64,000 nucleotides of DNA from Fluviicola chungangensis (GCF_007558725.1 NZ_VLPL01000009.1:108597-172596), one strand, 5' to 3'. Positions 8,096 through 17,074 are shown, numbered from the stretch's first letter. Numbers and translations are program-made. Notes: generated by a model not told the origin, from the letters alone.

Positions 8096-9325
8096 ATGAA
8101 AGATTTACTTCACAAGTTTGAAAATAAGCGCCCGGAAATCGTTTTCGAGTGGAAAGATGCTGAAACTGAAGCAGAAGGATGGGTAGTGATCAATTCTTTG
8201 CGTGGCGGAGCTGCCGGAGGTGGTACCCGAATGCGCGTAGGTTTGGACAAACGTGAAGTGGAAAGCCTTGCAAAAACCATGGAAGTAAAATTTACGGTTG
8301 CAGGCCCTCCCATTGGCGGAGCAAAATCCGGAATTAACTTCGACCCGAAAGATCCGCGGAAAGAAGGCGTTCTGAGACGTTGGTATGCTGCCGTGACACC
8401 GCTTTTGAAGCATTATTACGGAACAGGCGGCGATTTGAACGTAGACGAAATCCATGAAGTAATACCGATTACCGAAGATTGTGGAATCTGGCACCCGCAG
8501 GAAGGTGTTTTCAACGGACACTTCCAACCGCGGGAAGCTCAGAAAATCAATCGCATCGGTCAATTGAGACAAGGAGTTCTGAAAGTAATTGAAGACAAAC
8601 AATATAGCCCAAGTGTAGAAAAGAAATTTGTAGTCGCAGATATGATTACCGGATACGGTGTAGCTCAATCGGTAGCTCATTATTACAACATTTGGGGAGG
8701 CGACCTGAAGGACAAAAAAGTCATTGTTCAGGGCTGGGGAAATGTAGCTTCGGCAGGAGCTTATTACCTGGCACAATCAGGGGCCAAAATCGTTGGGATC
8801 ATTGACCGTGTCGGTGGTTTGATCAATGAAAACGGATTTTCATTTGAAGAAATCAAACAGTTATTCCTGACAAAAAACGGAAACGAGATCATTCATCCGG
8901 ACTTGAAATCTTTCGATGAGATTAACGGAAAAATCTGGGATGTTCAGGCGGATGTATTTATTCCGTGCGCTGCTTCCCGTTTGATTACGCAGGAGCAAGT
9001 TGAACGCATGATCAAAGCAGGAGTCCAGGTAATTGCTGCCGGGGCAAACGTTCCGTTTGCAGATAAAGAAATTTTCTTCGGCCCCATTGCTGATTATGCT
9101 GACAACCACATTTCAGTGATTCCTGATTTCATTTCAAACTGCGGAATGGCACGTGTATTTGCCTATTTGATGAGCAATGACCTGAAAGAGCTGACTGACA
9201 AAGGAATTTTCGAAGATACGAGCAAGATCATCGGAGATGCATTGAGAAAAGCACACGCGTCAAATCCATCCAAAACCGGAATTGCTAAAGCTGCATTTGA
9301 AATCGCACTGAACCAACTGGTATAG
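8096..9325 (+). CDS. Glu/Leu/Phe/Val family NAD(P)-dependent amino acid dehydrogenase
   Basis: 409 aa. This enzyme family reversibly deaminates an amino acid to its 2-oxo acid with NAD(P). The catalytic domain has the glycine-rich GGAAGGGTRM and the conserved lysine segment PIGGAKSGINFDP; the C-terminal Rossmann domain has VQGWGNVASAGAYYLAQSGAKIVG and later AAGANVPF. Overall it resembles the short Glu/Leu dehydrogenases annotated widely in Flavobacteriia. Substrate specificity (Glu versus Leu/Val) cannot be read from the sequence by eye. It is followed 102 bp later by nhaA on the same strand with no terminator that I can recognise. Confidence 0.88.
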   Translation: MKDLLHKFENKRPEIVFEWKDAETEAEGWVVINSLRGGAAGGGTRMRVGLDKREVESLAKTMEVKFTVAGPPIGGAKSGINFDPKDPRKEGVLRRWYAAVTPLLKHYYGTGGDLNVDEIHEVIPITEDCGIWHPQEGVFNGHFQPREAQKINRIGQLRQGVLKVIEDKQYSPSVEKKFVVADMITGYGVAQSVAHYYNIWGGDLKDKKVIVQGWGNVASAGAYYLAQSGAKIVGIIDRVGGLINENGFSFEEIKQLFLTKNGNEIIHPDLKSFDEINGKIWDVQADVFIPCAASRLITQEQVERMIKAGVQVIAAGANVPFADKEIFFGPIADYADNHISVIPDFISNCGMARVFAYLMSNDLKELTDKGIFEDTSKIIGDALRKAHASNPSKTGIAKAAFEIALNQLV

Positions 9326-9427
9326 TTCATTTGTTCCAAAAGTTCAACAAGTTTAAAAATTGAACTCTGCGCCGATGCTAAAGCTTTAGCGCAAGCATTT
9401 TGAACCGTTGAACTTTCAAAAAAGATC

Positions 9428-10606
9428 ATGGCAAACAGGAAAACAGACAGCAGAATATTCAAAAAATTCTTTGAAAGCGAAAAATCGAGCGGTTTAACGC
9501 TGATTGCTTTTACCATTTTATCTCTTATTCTGGCAAATTCGTCATTCAAAGACTCTTATATTGAACTTTGGGAACATACGATTGCCGGTTTAAAAATCGA
9601 ACATTGGGTAAACGACGGATTGATGGCCGTTTTTTTTCTCCTGGTCGGGCTGGAGCTGAAACACGAATTTATGGACGGAGAACTTTCTTCGCTAAAAAAA
9701 GCTACGCTTCCTATGTTCAGTGCACTTGGCGGAATGCTTGTTCCTGCCGGGATCTTCGCTTTTATCAATCTCGGTTCACCAACTGCTTCGGGATTCGGAA
9801 TTCCCATGGCCACAGATATTGCATTTGCCCTGGGAGCATTGTCACTTTTGGGAGACCGGGTACCGCTTTCTATTAAAGTATTCCTGACAGCCCTGGCAGT
9901 AATTGATGATTTGGGAGCGATTGTGGTTATTGGTGTTTTCTACACAAAAACCATCTTCTGGCTGAATTTTGCTATCGCAGTAGGAATTTTCATCGGACTG
10001 CTGGTCTTGAACAAATTGAAAGTACGTTCGCTCTGGATCTATCTTCCTCTCGGAATCGCCATGTGGTATTTCATGCTCCACTCCGGGATTCACGCAACTA
10101 TTTCAGGTGTATTACTGGCATTAGCGATCCCTGCTTCCAAAAAGAACGGCGCCAAATCTCCGGCCAATCGTTTACAGGAAAAACTGAATTACCCGGTTCC
10201 ATTTATCATACTTCCGTTGTTTGCATTGGTAAATACCGCAATTGAAATCGGACCTGCTTGGCAGACAGCTTTGTTTGAACGCGCCAGCCTGGGGATTATA
10301 TTCGGTTTAGTCATTGGGAAGCCGGTCGGAATCTTTCTGTTCACCTGGATCTCTATCCGTTTCAAACTGGCCGACAAGCCTAAAGGAACGACCTGGGGAC
10401 AGTTATTTGGAGTTGGGATTCTGGGAGGAATTGGCTTCACCATGTCGATCTTTGTAACCATTCTTGCTTTCACAGATAAAGAAATCATTAACAACTCCAA
10501 ATTTGCTATTCTTGTTTCCTCCTTATTGGCAGGATTGTTTGGGATTATCTGGCTGAAATGGAGTTTCAAAAAGGCTGCCAAACGCACCAATCTAAAAAAG
10601 AAGTAA
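9428..10606 (+). CDS. nhaA: Na+/H+ antiporter NhaA
   Basis: 392 aa and about 11-12 membrane segments. NhaA exchanges internal Na+ for external H+ in the inner membrane for sodium and pH homeostasis. The ion-binding aspartate pair is present in TALAVIDDLGAIVVIG (Asp 160 and 161), with the family segments FFLLVGLELKHEF, PMATDIAFALG, MLHSGIHATISGVLLAL and GILGGIGFTMSIFV. The C-terminus is basic (KKAAKRTNLKKK). Size and topology are normal for the family. Confidence 0.95.
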   Translation: MANRKTDSRIFKKFFESEKSSGLTLIAFTILSLILANSSFKDSYIELWEHTIAGLKIEHWVNDGLMAVFFLLVGLELKHEFMDGELSSLKKATLPMFSALGGMLVPAGIFAFINLGSPTASGFGIPMATDIAFALGALSLLGDRVPLSIKVFLTALAVIDDLGAIVVIGVFYTKTIFWLNFAIAVGIFIGLLVLNKLKVRSLWIYLPLGIAMWYFMLHSGIHATISGVLLALAIPASKKNGAKSPANRLQEKLNYPVPFIILPLFALVNTAIEIGPAWQTALFERASLGIIFGLVIGKPVGIFLFTWISIRFKLADKPKGTTWGQLFGVGILGGIGFTMSIFVTILAFTDKEIINNSKFAILVSSLLAGLFGIIWLKWSFKKAAKRTNLKKK

Positions 10607-10736
10607 GCCTGGACCGTAACCAAATCAGTCCTTGAAACTTATTGAATAGACACGCGAATCGCAAAATTCAATCCCTATAAACAAAATACTGTGAATATCT
10701 CTTTACCTGAAGGGAAAATCATCTGTTATTGGGGCG

Positions 10737-10744
10737 TATTTTTG
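10737..10744 (+). promoter_or_regulatory. -7 element of the exbB-exbD-TonB cluster
   Basis: TATTTTTG fits TAnnTTTG. It lies 11 nt before an ATG at 10756 and 32 nt before the ATG at 10777. The second start gives both a normal leader and a typical MKKA signal peptide. Confidence 0.5.
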
Positions 10745-10776
10745 GAAATTGATTCATGTATTCATTTATAGACCAG

Positions 10777-11514
10777 ATGAAAAAAGCAGCAGTATTTACC
10801 CTTTTATTTTTAGCAACCCCTTTGTTGAGCCTTGCACAAATTGTCAAAGACAGCGTGCCGGAAGCGGAGAAGGTAGCAAAAGCAGGTGAAAAGATCACGG
10901 CATTGGAATTCGTTATGAAAGGCGGTGTCTTCATCATTCCGATTATCATATTGCTGTTCTATACCCTGTATGTGGTGATTGAACGATACAGATACATCAA
11001 ACGCATGTCTGTATACAATTCCAATCTGTTGAATGACATCCGGATGAACCTTGAAAAAGGAAATATCCAGGATGCATTGAATACGGTACAACGCGACCAA
11101 AGTGCTTACGGATCAGTTGTTGCTGAAGGCATTCAAACCATCGGAAGACCTGTTTCCGAGATCGAATCCAACATGGAAAAGGTTGCCAATATCGAAATCG
11201 GGAAAATGGAAAAAGGGATGGGAATTTTGGGATTGATCGCAGGAATTGCTCCTACATTCGGGTTTATCGGTACTATTGCCGGGGTAATTAAGATCTTCTA
11301 CAACATCTCGATTTCCGAAAATGTAAGTATCGGGAATATCTCCGGAGGTCTCTATGAAAAAATGATCAGTTCCGGTGCCGGATTGGTTGTGGGTATCATT
11401 GCTTATTCAGCATATCACATTCTGAATGCGATGATTGATAACTACACCCTAAAAATCCAGTCAACGAACCTCGGATTTATTAATATCATTCAACGACCAG
11501 GAAAATGGCAATAA
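10777..11514 (+). CDS. exbB: MotA/TolQ/ExbB proton channel family protein
   Basis: 245 aa from ATG 10777 (an in-frame ATG lies at 10756). A cleavable signal (MKKAAVFTLLFLATPLLSLAQ) precedes a first membrane helix (GGVFIIPIIILLFYTLYVVI). The TolQ/ExbB core follows: EKGMGILGLIAGIAPTFGFIGTIAGVI and ISGGLYEKMISSGAGLVVGIIAYSAYH, the two channel helices. With ExbD it uses the proton gradient to energise TonB. The leading signal peptide is common in Bacteroidota ExbB. The gene overlaps exbD by 10 nt, indicating one operon. Confidence 0.9.
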   Translation: MKKAAVFTLLFLATPLLSLAQIVKDSVPEAEKVAKAGEKITALEFVMKGGVFIIPIIILLFYTLYVVIERYRYIKRMSVYNSNLLNDIRMNLEKGNIQDALNTVQRDQSAYGSVVAEGIQTIGRPVSEIESNMEKVANIEIGKMEKGMGILGLIAGIAPTFGFIGTIAGVIKIFYNISISENVSIGNISGGLYEKMISSGAGLVVGIIAYSAYHILNAMIDNYTLKIQSTNLGFINIIQRPGKWQ

Positions 11515-11900
11515 AACGCAAAAAACGCTTTCATGCGGGGGTCGAATCCTCCTCCATGAGCGACATCATGTTCTTCCTGCTTTTGTTCTTTTTGATCATC
11601 TCGACTTTGGCCAATCCTAACGTGATTAAAGTCCCGCTTCCGGATGCGAAAGAAACAGACACCAAAGTCGGATCTCATCTGACTTTAACAGTAACGAGTG
11701 AAAAAAGATACTACCTGGATAAAGAAGAAGTCAGTCCCCAGGACCTGGAAGTCCGTTTACTGCAGGAAACAAAATTGCGAAAAGATGAAACCGTAGTGCT
11801 TCGTCCTGCGTATGACTTGGATGTCCAGGAATTGATCGATCTGTTACAACTCGGTTTGAAACATCAATTGAAGTTTGTGATTGCTACCAAGGCCGGATAA
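11505..11900 (+). CDS. exbD: ExbD/TolR family biopolymer transport protein
   Basis: 131 aa. One N-terminal membrane helix (IMFFLLLFFLIISTLA) carries the family's key aspartate just before it in SMSDIMFF, then a periplasmic domain ending DVQELIDLLQLGLKHQLKFVIAT. ExbD is the second stator subunit with ExbB. It overlaps exbB by 10 nt, so translation is probably coupled. The start ATG 11505 gives the expected basic N-terminus (MAIKRKKRFHAGVESSSM). Confidence 0.92.
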   Translation: MAIKRKKRFHAGVESSSMSDIMFFLLLFFLIISTLANPNVIKVPLPDAKETDTKVGSHLTLTVTSEKRYYLDKEEVSPQDLEVRLLQETKLRKDETVVLRPAYDLDVQELIDLLQLGLKHQLKFVIATKAG

Positions 11901-11919
11901 TGAGCTAAAATCCAGAAAT

Positions 11920-12663
11920 ATGTCTATTCGTGTTGAAACAGAGCAAACCTACGGGATCAGGGACCGTAAAATAGCCGGGATAATTGCATTCACGGCTTTT
12001 GTGTTGTTAGCAGCTTTGCTTGGTTTTATCGGATACCGCATTTCAAACCAGTCTCTTCCCAAGCAAACGGCATCCGAAAAAATGACACTCATTCCACTGA
12101 ATCCCCAAGTATTGGAGCAAATGCAAAAAAACGGGCGATCCGGCAGCCCTGCCAAAACAACGGAAGCAAAAACGACACCTGCACAAACAGAGCAACTTCT
12201 CGCGGCAGCACATAGTTCCGAACATGTAAAATCGGGGAATTCCAACATAACGAATACATCAGCCCCAAACAATAATCCTTCCGGAGCAAAATACCTGAGC
12301 GACAATCCATTTACATCGGGAGGAATCAATGGCGGAAAATACCGTGAAAAGGATCCTATCGGGATGCACGATGATCAAATCGATGATCCGAAACCTGTGA
12401 ACAACCTCCGTCAGCTGATTTCATTGCCCAATACAAGTGCTATTGTTTCTGATGAGAATTGTAGAATTCTCTTATCCGTTCTGGTAGATCCGGACGGAAA
12501 TATTATAGGCAATCCAACCCTGGTAAAAAGCGCTTCAACAACAACAGACATGAGTTTGATCAAGGAAGTTATTTCCGTGGTAAAAAATCAGGCAAAATAC
12601 AACAAAGTAAAAACAACAACGAATATGAAATTGGCACTGAGCATTCGTATTACCGCAAGTTAG
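11920..12663 (+). CDS. TonB-like energy transducer, first of two tandem paralogues
   Basis: 247 aa from ATG 11920, 19 nt after exbD; an upstream in-frame start would overlap exbD. There is a short cytoplasmic segment (RDRKIAGI), one membrane helix (IIAFTAFVLLAALLGFIGYRI), a low-complexity periplasmic linker and a C-terminal domain of about 85 residues (CRILLSVLVDPDGNIIGNPTLVKS...LALSIRITAS) that resembles a shortened TonB C-terminal fold. It is clearly homologous to the next gene: both carry HVKSGNSNITNT and VDPxGNIIGxPT. It probably couples ExbBD to outer-membrane receptors. The C-terminal domain lacks an obvious YP motif, so a specialised partner is possible. Confidence 0.75.
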   Translation: MSIRVETEQTYGIRDRKIAGIIAFTAFVLLAALLGFIGYRISNQSLPKQTASEKMTLIPLNPQVLEQMQKNGRSGSPAKTTEAKTTPAQTEQLLAAAHSSEHVKSGNSNITNTSAPNNNPSGAKYLSDNPFTSGGINGGKYREKDPIGMHDDQIDDPKPVNNLRQLISLPNTSAIVSDENCRILLSVLVDPDGNIIGNPTLVKSASTTTDMSLIKEVISVVKNQAKYNKVKTTTNMKLALSIRITAS

Positions 12664-12756
12664 TTTTGCTAAAAGTCATTAAAAAAATGAACGATTCGGG
12701 AATTGAATGGTAAATTAGAATAGATCATTTTCCGGAAAAACACTAAATGAAGAATT

Positions 12757-13527
12757 ATGGAAGAATTTGCATTTGAAACAGTAAAAGCCGAAGAGATCAA
12801 GGATCGCAAGGTTGCAGGGATCATTGCAATATCTGCATTTGCACTTTTATTGGCGATTCTTCATTTTCTCGGATACCGCATCCCAACTCCTCCTCTCCCG
12901 GAGCAGTTGTTGTACCAGAATATGGAAATGGAGTTGATTCCAATGGAATTACAGGAATTGCCTACCGGGACCGGTGGTGGTGGCTCCGGAACACCGGCAA
13001 AAGTGGAGCAGACAGATAAAACGCCTCCACAGATGGAACAAGTTCTGACACAGAACAGCAGCAATACACATGTAAAATCAGGAAATTCCAACATCACTAA
13101 CACCAACACTCCGAACAACAATCCTCCAAGTGGACAGAATGTCAGCAACAACCCCTTCGGATCAGGCGGCAGCGGTGGCGGGAACGGAAGTGGAAACGGT
13201 CACGGAATCGGGAATGACAACGGAAACGGGGAAGGACCCGGAAGCGGGCCCGGAAGTGGTGGAGACCCTGAGCGTTATTGGGTGGAAAAACCCAATACCA
13301 ATAGCATACGATCGGATGAAAGCTGTGTCATTGTTTTATCTATTTTGGTCGATCCAAACGGAAATATTATCGGGAAACCAACTTTCGTAAAGAACGGATC
13401 CAATACGAATGATATGACGGTGATCAACCAGGTGATTAATGTGGTAAAGAACCAGGGACGGTTCAACAAAGTGAATACTTCCAGAAACATGAAAGTTCCT
13501 GTTGTCATCCGGATTAGTGCAAATTAG
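12757..13527 (+). CDS. TonB-like energy transducer, second tandem paralogue
   Basis: 256 aa. It has the same plan as its upstream copy: KDRKVAGIIAISAFALLLAILHFLGYRI helix region, a linker very rich in Gly/Asn/Ser (GSGGSGGGNGSGNGHGIGNDNGNG) and a C-terminal domain (SCVIVLSILVDPNGNIIGKPTFVKN...VPVVIRISAN). The sequence just after the stop codon also resembles that after the first copy, so the duplication included the 3' flank. The Gly-rich linker replaces the shorter linker of the first copy and would change reach across the periplasm. Function is inferred from the exbBD context. Confidence 0.75.
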   Translation: MEEFAFETVKAEEIKDRKVAGIIAISAFALLLAILHFLGYRIPTPPLPEQLLYQNMEMELIPMELQELPTGTGGGGSGTPAKVEQTDKTPPQMEQVLTQNSSNTHVKSGNSNITNTNTPNNNPPSGQNVSNNPFGSGGSGGGNGSGNGHGIGNDNGNGEGPGSGPGSGGDPERYWVEKPNTNSIRSDESCVIVLSILVDPNGNIIGKPTFVKNGSNTNDMTVINQVINVVKNQGRFNKVNTSRNMKVPVVIRISAN

Positions 13528-13603
13528 TTTTCGTTAAAGTCGTTTAAAAAAATAATTTCTTCATTTTTTACTTGTAGATTTAAACTGGTTTACACAGAGG
13601 TTT

Positions 13604-14554
13604 ATGTTATTCGTATATATTCTATTTATACTCATTATTATTTTTTCACTCTATCAGTATGTAGACAATAGTGAATGGGAAGAATTTCATGCGAAAAATT
13701 TCAAAACAATTTTCGAACACCGCAATAAACGCTATGGCGCTTACCAGGCAAGAACCCGCCAACCAGTAATTATGATGTATATTTTATTCGGAGCAATTGC
13801 CCTGGGCGCAGGATCTGTTTACACCAAAACCATCATTGACAACTACGAAGGTTTAAATGAAATGAATTTCAGTGATGTCTCGGACACAACCCAATTTTCG
13901 CTAAACAACCAAAATGTGGAAGAAACTCCTCCGGCACAGTTTAATTACCAGGGCGAAAACGGAGACGGGCTTCCCCAAGCAAAAGAAGGCGGAGAAGTAC
14001 GGGAAGATCGCCCGGAAACAACCGAAGCTTCTTCCAGGCAGCAACCGAAACCGGAACAAACAAAGCCCAAAACCCCGGAAGAATCCATTTATGATTTTGA
14101 AGCCAAACAATTCGAAATGACCGGTGGAGCTGCAGAGCGCGAAAGGATCAAAAATGAAATGGAAAAGCGCAAAAAAGAGCGGGAAGAAAAGGAAAAAAAA
14201 AGACAGCAGCAAAAAACTGAAGGAGGCAACGGTGGAAATATCGGTTCGAATACCGGAGTGAAAGGCTCCACGATGATGAGCTATAATTTGAACGGCCGGA
14301 AAGCCTTTCAAAAAAACGATGATTACATCAAAATCCCTGGCTATATGTGCGGAAAGGGAATTTCGGAAACGATCGTGGTCAAGGTGAAGGTGAATTCAAA
14401 CGGAGACGTTTATTGGGCGCAATCTCAGGCTCCCTCCACGGCAAACCAGTGTTGTGTAGAATTAGCGGAACGCTATGCCAAGAAATCGCGGTTTGAGTAT
14501 TCCGAAAGACCTATTGAAGAAGGAACCATTACCTATACCTTCAAAGCACAATAA
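13604..14554 (+). CDS. TonB-like energy transducer, divergent third member
   Basis: 316 aa. It starts with a hydrophobic segment (MLFVYILFILIIIFSLYQYV), then KTIFEHRNKRYGAYQAR, the N-terminal pattern of Bacteroidota TonB proteins, and a second membrane helix (IMMYILFGAIALGAGSVYT). A Pro/Glu/Lys-rich linker with a highly charged run (residues about 180-205) leads to a C-terminal domain (ISETIVVKVKVNSNGDVYWAQ...EGTITYTFKAQ). The C-terminal domain has CGKG and NQCCVE cysteines that the two preceding paralogues lack. Its stop lies 4 nt before the folC start, so it is the last transducer in the cluster and probably cotranscribed with folC. Confidence 0.72.
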   Translation: MLFVYILFILIIIFSLYQYVDNSEWEEFHAKNFKTIFEHRNKRYGAYQARTRQPVIMMYILFGAIALGAGSVYTKTIIDNYEGLNEMNFSDVSDTTQFSLNNQNVEETPPAQFNYQGENGDGLPQAKEGGEVREDRPETTEASSRQQPKPEQTKPKTPEESIYDFEAKQFEMTGGAAERERIKNEMEKRKKEREEKEKKRQQQKTEGGNGGNIGSNTGVKGSTMMSYNLNGRKAFQKNDDYIKIPGYMCGKGISETIVVKVKVNSNGDVYWAQSQAPSTANQCCVELAERYAKKSRFEYSERPIEEGTITYTFKAQ

Positions 14555-14558
14555 TTCC

Positions 14559-15803
14559 ATGAACTATTCAGAAACCATCGATTGGTTATTCCGGCAATTT
14601 CCGGCGTATCACAATTTAGGTGCACAGGCCTACAATCCGGGATTAAAGAACATCGAAGAATTGAGTGCTTTCTTTCATAATCCGGAAAAAGAACTGCGTT
14701 TTATTCACGTAGGTGGTACAAACGGAAAAGGTTCCGTATCCAACATGCTGGCTTCGATTCTCACGGAAAGCGGTGAAACCGTCGGTTTATTCACCTCTCC
14801 TCACCTTTTCGACTTTACGGAGCGGATCCGCATCAATGGAAACCCGGTCGACGAACAATTTGTCATTGAATTTTGCGAAAAAGTGAGAAATCACTCCTGG
14901 AAGATCGAACCTTCTTTTTTTGAAATTACCTGGATGATGGCGCTCGTATTCTTCCATCGAAACAGTTGTTCGATTGTCGTAGCAGAAGTTGGTTTAGGCG
15001 GGCGACTGGATGCTACGAATATCATTCAACCACTCATTTCAGTCATTACCAATATCGGGCTGGACCATGTGAATATTTTAGGTGATACGCGCGCAAAAAT
15101 TGCATTTGAGAAGGCAGGTATCATCAAAACACACACCCCGGTTGTACTAGGTGAAACAGATTCCGAAACCTTTCCTGTATTTGAATCCAGAGCAAAGGAA
15201 TTGCAGGCCGAAATCATCATCCCACGAAAAGAAATCAGCTTACCCGAAGGAATAATCGGTTACCAAACGGGAAATTACATCATCGTATCAGCCGTTTGTG
15301 ATTACCTGGAAACACAAGGTTTTTCGGTAGATCAAACTGTTCGCGAAAAAGGGATTCGAAACCTGAAGCGACACACCGGCTTCTTTGGGCGCATGGAAAT
15401 AATTGCCCGGCACCCTCTGACCATTGTGGATTGTGCGCATAATGCAGAAGGAATTCATGCACTATTTCAATCCGTCAAAGAGTTTTCAAGAGGAACACTT
15501 CACTGCATTTACGGGACCAGTTCGGACAAAGACCTGGAAGCCATCCTGGATGAATTCCCAGCTGATGCACATTTTTACTTCACAGCTTTTGCGAATCCAC
15601 GGAGTATCCGGTTAGAGGATTTGAAAGAAAAAGTAGATTCGCGTGTAGAAAAAAAACTTTTTTTTGATTCCCCGCTAAAAGCATTGGAAAAAGCGCAAGA
15701 TTCTGCAAACAAAGCGGATACGATTTTGATTTTTGGTTCCTTCTTTTTGGTTCATGATTTTTTTGAAGTTTTTTTTCAAAAAGGTCTTGCAGAAAAGAAA
15801 TAA
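14559..15803 (+). CDS. folC: Bifunctional folylpolyglutamate/dihydrofolate synthase
   Basis: 414 aa from ATG 14559, which follows the preceding stop by 4 nt; an upstream in-frame start would lie inside the TonB-like gene. FolC adds glutamate to dihydropteroate and folates. Motifs are the P-loop FIHVGGTNGKGSVSNM, LFTSPHLFDFTERI with the Mur-ligase-like omega loop, EVGLGGRLDATN, NIGLDHVNILG and DCAHNAEGI in the C-terminal domain. Size is typical. The end of the gene overlaps the -33 box of the tRNA-Val promoter. Confidence 0.94.
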   Translation: MNYSETIDWLFRQFPAYHNLGAQAYNPGLKNIEELSAFFHNPEKELRFIHVGGTNGKGSVSNMLASILTESGETVGLFTSPHLFDFTERIRINGNPVDEQFVIEFCEKVRNHSWKIEPSFFEITWMMALVFFHRNSCSIVVAEVGLGGRLDATNIIQPLISVITNIGLDHVNILGDTRAKIAFEKAGIIKTHTPVVLGETDSETFPVFESRAKELQAEIIIPRKEISLPEGIIGYQTGNYIIVSAVCDYLETQGFSVDQTVREKGIRNLKRHTGFFGRMEIIARHPLTIVDCAHNAEGIHALFQSVKEFSRGTLHCIYGTSSDKDLEAILDEFPADAHFYFTAFANPRSIRLEDLKEKVDSRVEKKLFFDSPLKALEKAQDSANKADTILIFGSFFLVHDFFEVFFQKGLAEKK

Positions 15804-15816
15804 TGCCTTATATTTG
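15787..15816 (+). promoter_or_regulatory. Promoter of tRNA-Val
   Basis: TTG (15787-15789), 19-bp spacer, TATATTTG (15809-15816): the best match to the Bacteroidota promoter in the window, 45 nt before the tRNA. The -33 box lies inside the last codons of folC. Confidence 0.75.
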
Positions 15817-15861
15817 CACTCGCGTTTGAGAAACAACGGTAACTCGGAAAACGCATCGTAT

Positions 15862-15925
<64 letters not shown>

Positions 15926-15936
<11 letters not shown>

Positions 15937-16222
15937 CAAAAAGAAAAAAGCATTCAGCGGTAGTTGGATGCTTTTTTTCTTTTTGTCCCTCTGTACTCGC
16001 TCTCACGCTCACTCTTTTCGGGCTTTTTTCTTTTTGCAGAGCGAGAACTGAGAGTGAGAGAAGAGTGTGAAATCCCGGTTCGAAGTTTCATTCTGTCTCC
16101 TCCCTTGAGAAGAGCATACGCAGTATGTGAAGACGAACAACGACAAGCGTCAGTGCGAAAGTTGTGAGGAGGATTAAGGAGGATGGCAGAACCCAAATCT
16201 TCCGCAAGCACCGATTTTATTC
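15926..16222 (+). repeat. tRNA-end/terminator module, copy 1
   Basis: It begins inside the tRNA-Val 3' end (GTCATTCCCCACAAAAAG) and continues through the terminator, GTCCCTCT, alternating CTCAC/GTGAG sequence, CGGTTCGAAG, CTCCTCC and CCAAATCTTCCGCA. The same order recurs at 17162-17388. Copy 1 carries about 60 extra bases around 16114-16168. The stretch is non-coding as far as I can see and completes the gap between tRNA-Val and the gene at 16312. Confidence 0.75.
15937..15985 (+). terminator. Terminator of tRNA-Val
   Basis: CAAAAAGAAAAAAGCAT (15937-15953) pairs with ATGCTTTTTTTCTTTTTG (15968-15985), with one extra T on the 3' side. It starts directly at the tRNA 3' end. A near copy occurs at 17173-17214. 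Confidence 0.8.
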
Positions 16223-16255
16223 GAATTCCCCAAATTCATACCGGTTCAATTCCGG

Positions 16256-16289
16256 TTTGCTCGGAAATCCTAGTATTTCGGTATTTTTG
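16256..16289 (+). promoter_or_regulatory. Promoter of the DUF6000-like gene
   Basis: TTTG at 16256-16259, 22-bp spacer, TATTTTTG at 16282-16289, then 22 nt to the ATG at 16312. It lies outside the repeat module, so the inserted gene carries its own promoter. Confidence 0.5.
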
Positions 16290-16311
16290 ATTAATAATTC
16301 TTTCATTCAAA

Positions 16312-17040
16312 ATGAAAAAAGAAAACTTAACCAACATACATCTCCATTCTGCAGGCGCAACTATTCAGCATAAAAGCCCATTTGAAGATCTCATTTCTTA
16401 TACAAACGAAACCAATCTTTCACAGGAATTTAGGGAAGAATGGGTTATTCCATTTTATTTTGAACTTAATAATCAATCTGATGAATGGATAAAAAAAATG
16501 ATCGAGTTAAAACCTCAAATAAACGAAAATATCATACTTCAGAATTTGGGTGATTTTGATTGGAGAATACGATCAACGGGAAGTTATTTTGCTGGTATAA
16601 AAAAGGCTATTCAATTTCAAGAAATTATCGGGATTCATTTATTGAAAAGTGAAGTTTGTTATGCAGGTTCAGAATATGCAATAACTCTTGCTTCTTTTAA
16701 CACAAAACGTTCTGTTTATTATTTGAATCTGTATTTGGAATACTATTTAACAAAACCAGAGCTCTATTTTGATCAAGGTTCAGTAATAACTGCTCTTAAA
16801 TATCTGGATGAAATTAATAATACGAATAATACAGAAAAACATCTGAAAAACTGGGAGAGCCTTGTAATCTGGCGTAACGAAAAGCAAATTGAAAATCTAA
16901 ACAATCTAAAAAAACTAATTCCAGATAAAAATCTGGAACTAGAACAACAGATTCAGGAAATAAAACCAATGGATACAAACATTGTAATTTCAAATTTTCA
17001 TAAATCGATTGAATCATTGAAAAGGATAATAAATGGCTAA
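16312..17040 (+). CDS. DUF6000-like protein in the tRNA-Val locus
   Basis: 242 aa, no signal peptide, predicted soluble. The central part has FREEWVIPFYFEL, LGDFDWRIRSTGSYFAGIKKAIQF, IGIHLLKSEVCYAGSEYAITLASFN and YLEYYL...YFDQGSV, which I recognise as resembling the DUF6000 family; I could not confirm this by search. No biochemical function can be assigned. The gene is visibly richer in A+T than its neighbours and is bracketed by two copies of a tRNA-end/terminator module, which suggests acquisition as a cassette. The 30-residue N-terminus and the Asn/Lys-rich C-terminal third are less conserved-looking. No toxin or integrase lies beside it. Confidence 0.6.
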   Translation: MKKENLTNIHLHSAGATIQHKSPFEDLISYTNETNLSQEFREEWVIPFYFELNNQSDEWIKKMIELKPQINENIILQNLGDFDWRIRSTGSYFAGIKKAIQFQEIIGIHLLKSEVCYAGSEYAITLASFNTKRSVYYLNLYLEYYLTKPELYFDQGSVITALKYLDEINNTNNTEKHLKNWESLVIWRNEKQIENLNNLKKLIPDKNLELEQQIQEIKPMDTNIVISNFHKSIESLKRIING

Positions 17041-17074
17041 TTAGTGGTTTCATTTCCGTTCGCTCTTCCCCACA

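Noticed and set aside
8105..8776. A 223-codon open frame on the minus strand inside the dehydrogenase gene
   Set aside because: It is antisense to a clear enzyme gene and its translation shows no domain, signal peptide or promoter. The same applies to the other long antisense frames within murF, gyrB, ndk-region and ABC genes.
9377..9390. Palindrome GCTAAAGCTTTAGC between the dehydrogenase and nhaA
   Set aside because: There is no T run after it, so it is a poor terminator, and it is short enough to be chance in AT-rich DNA.
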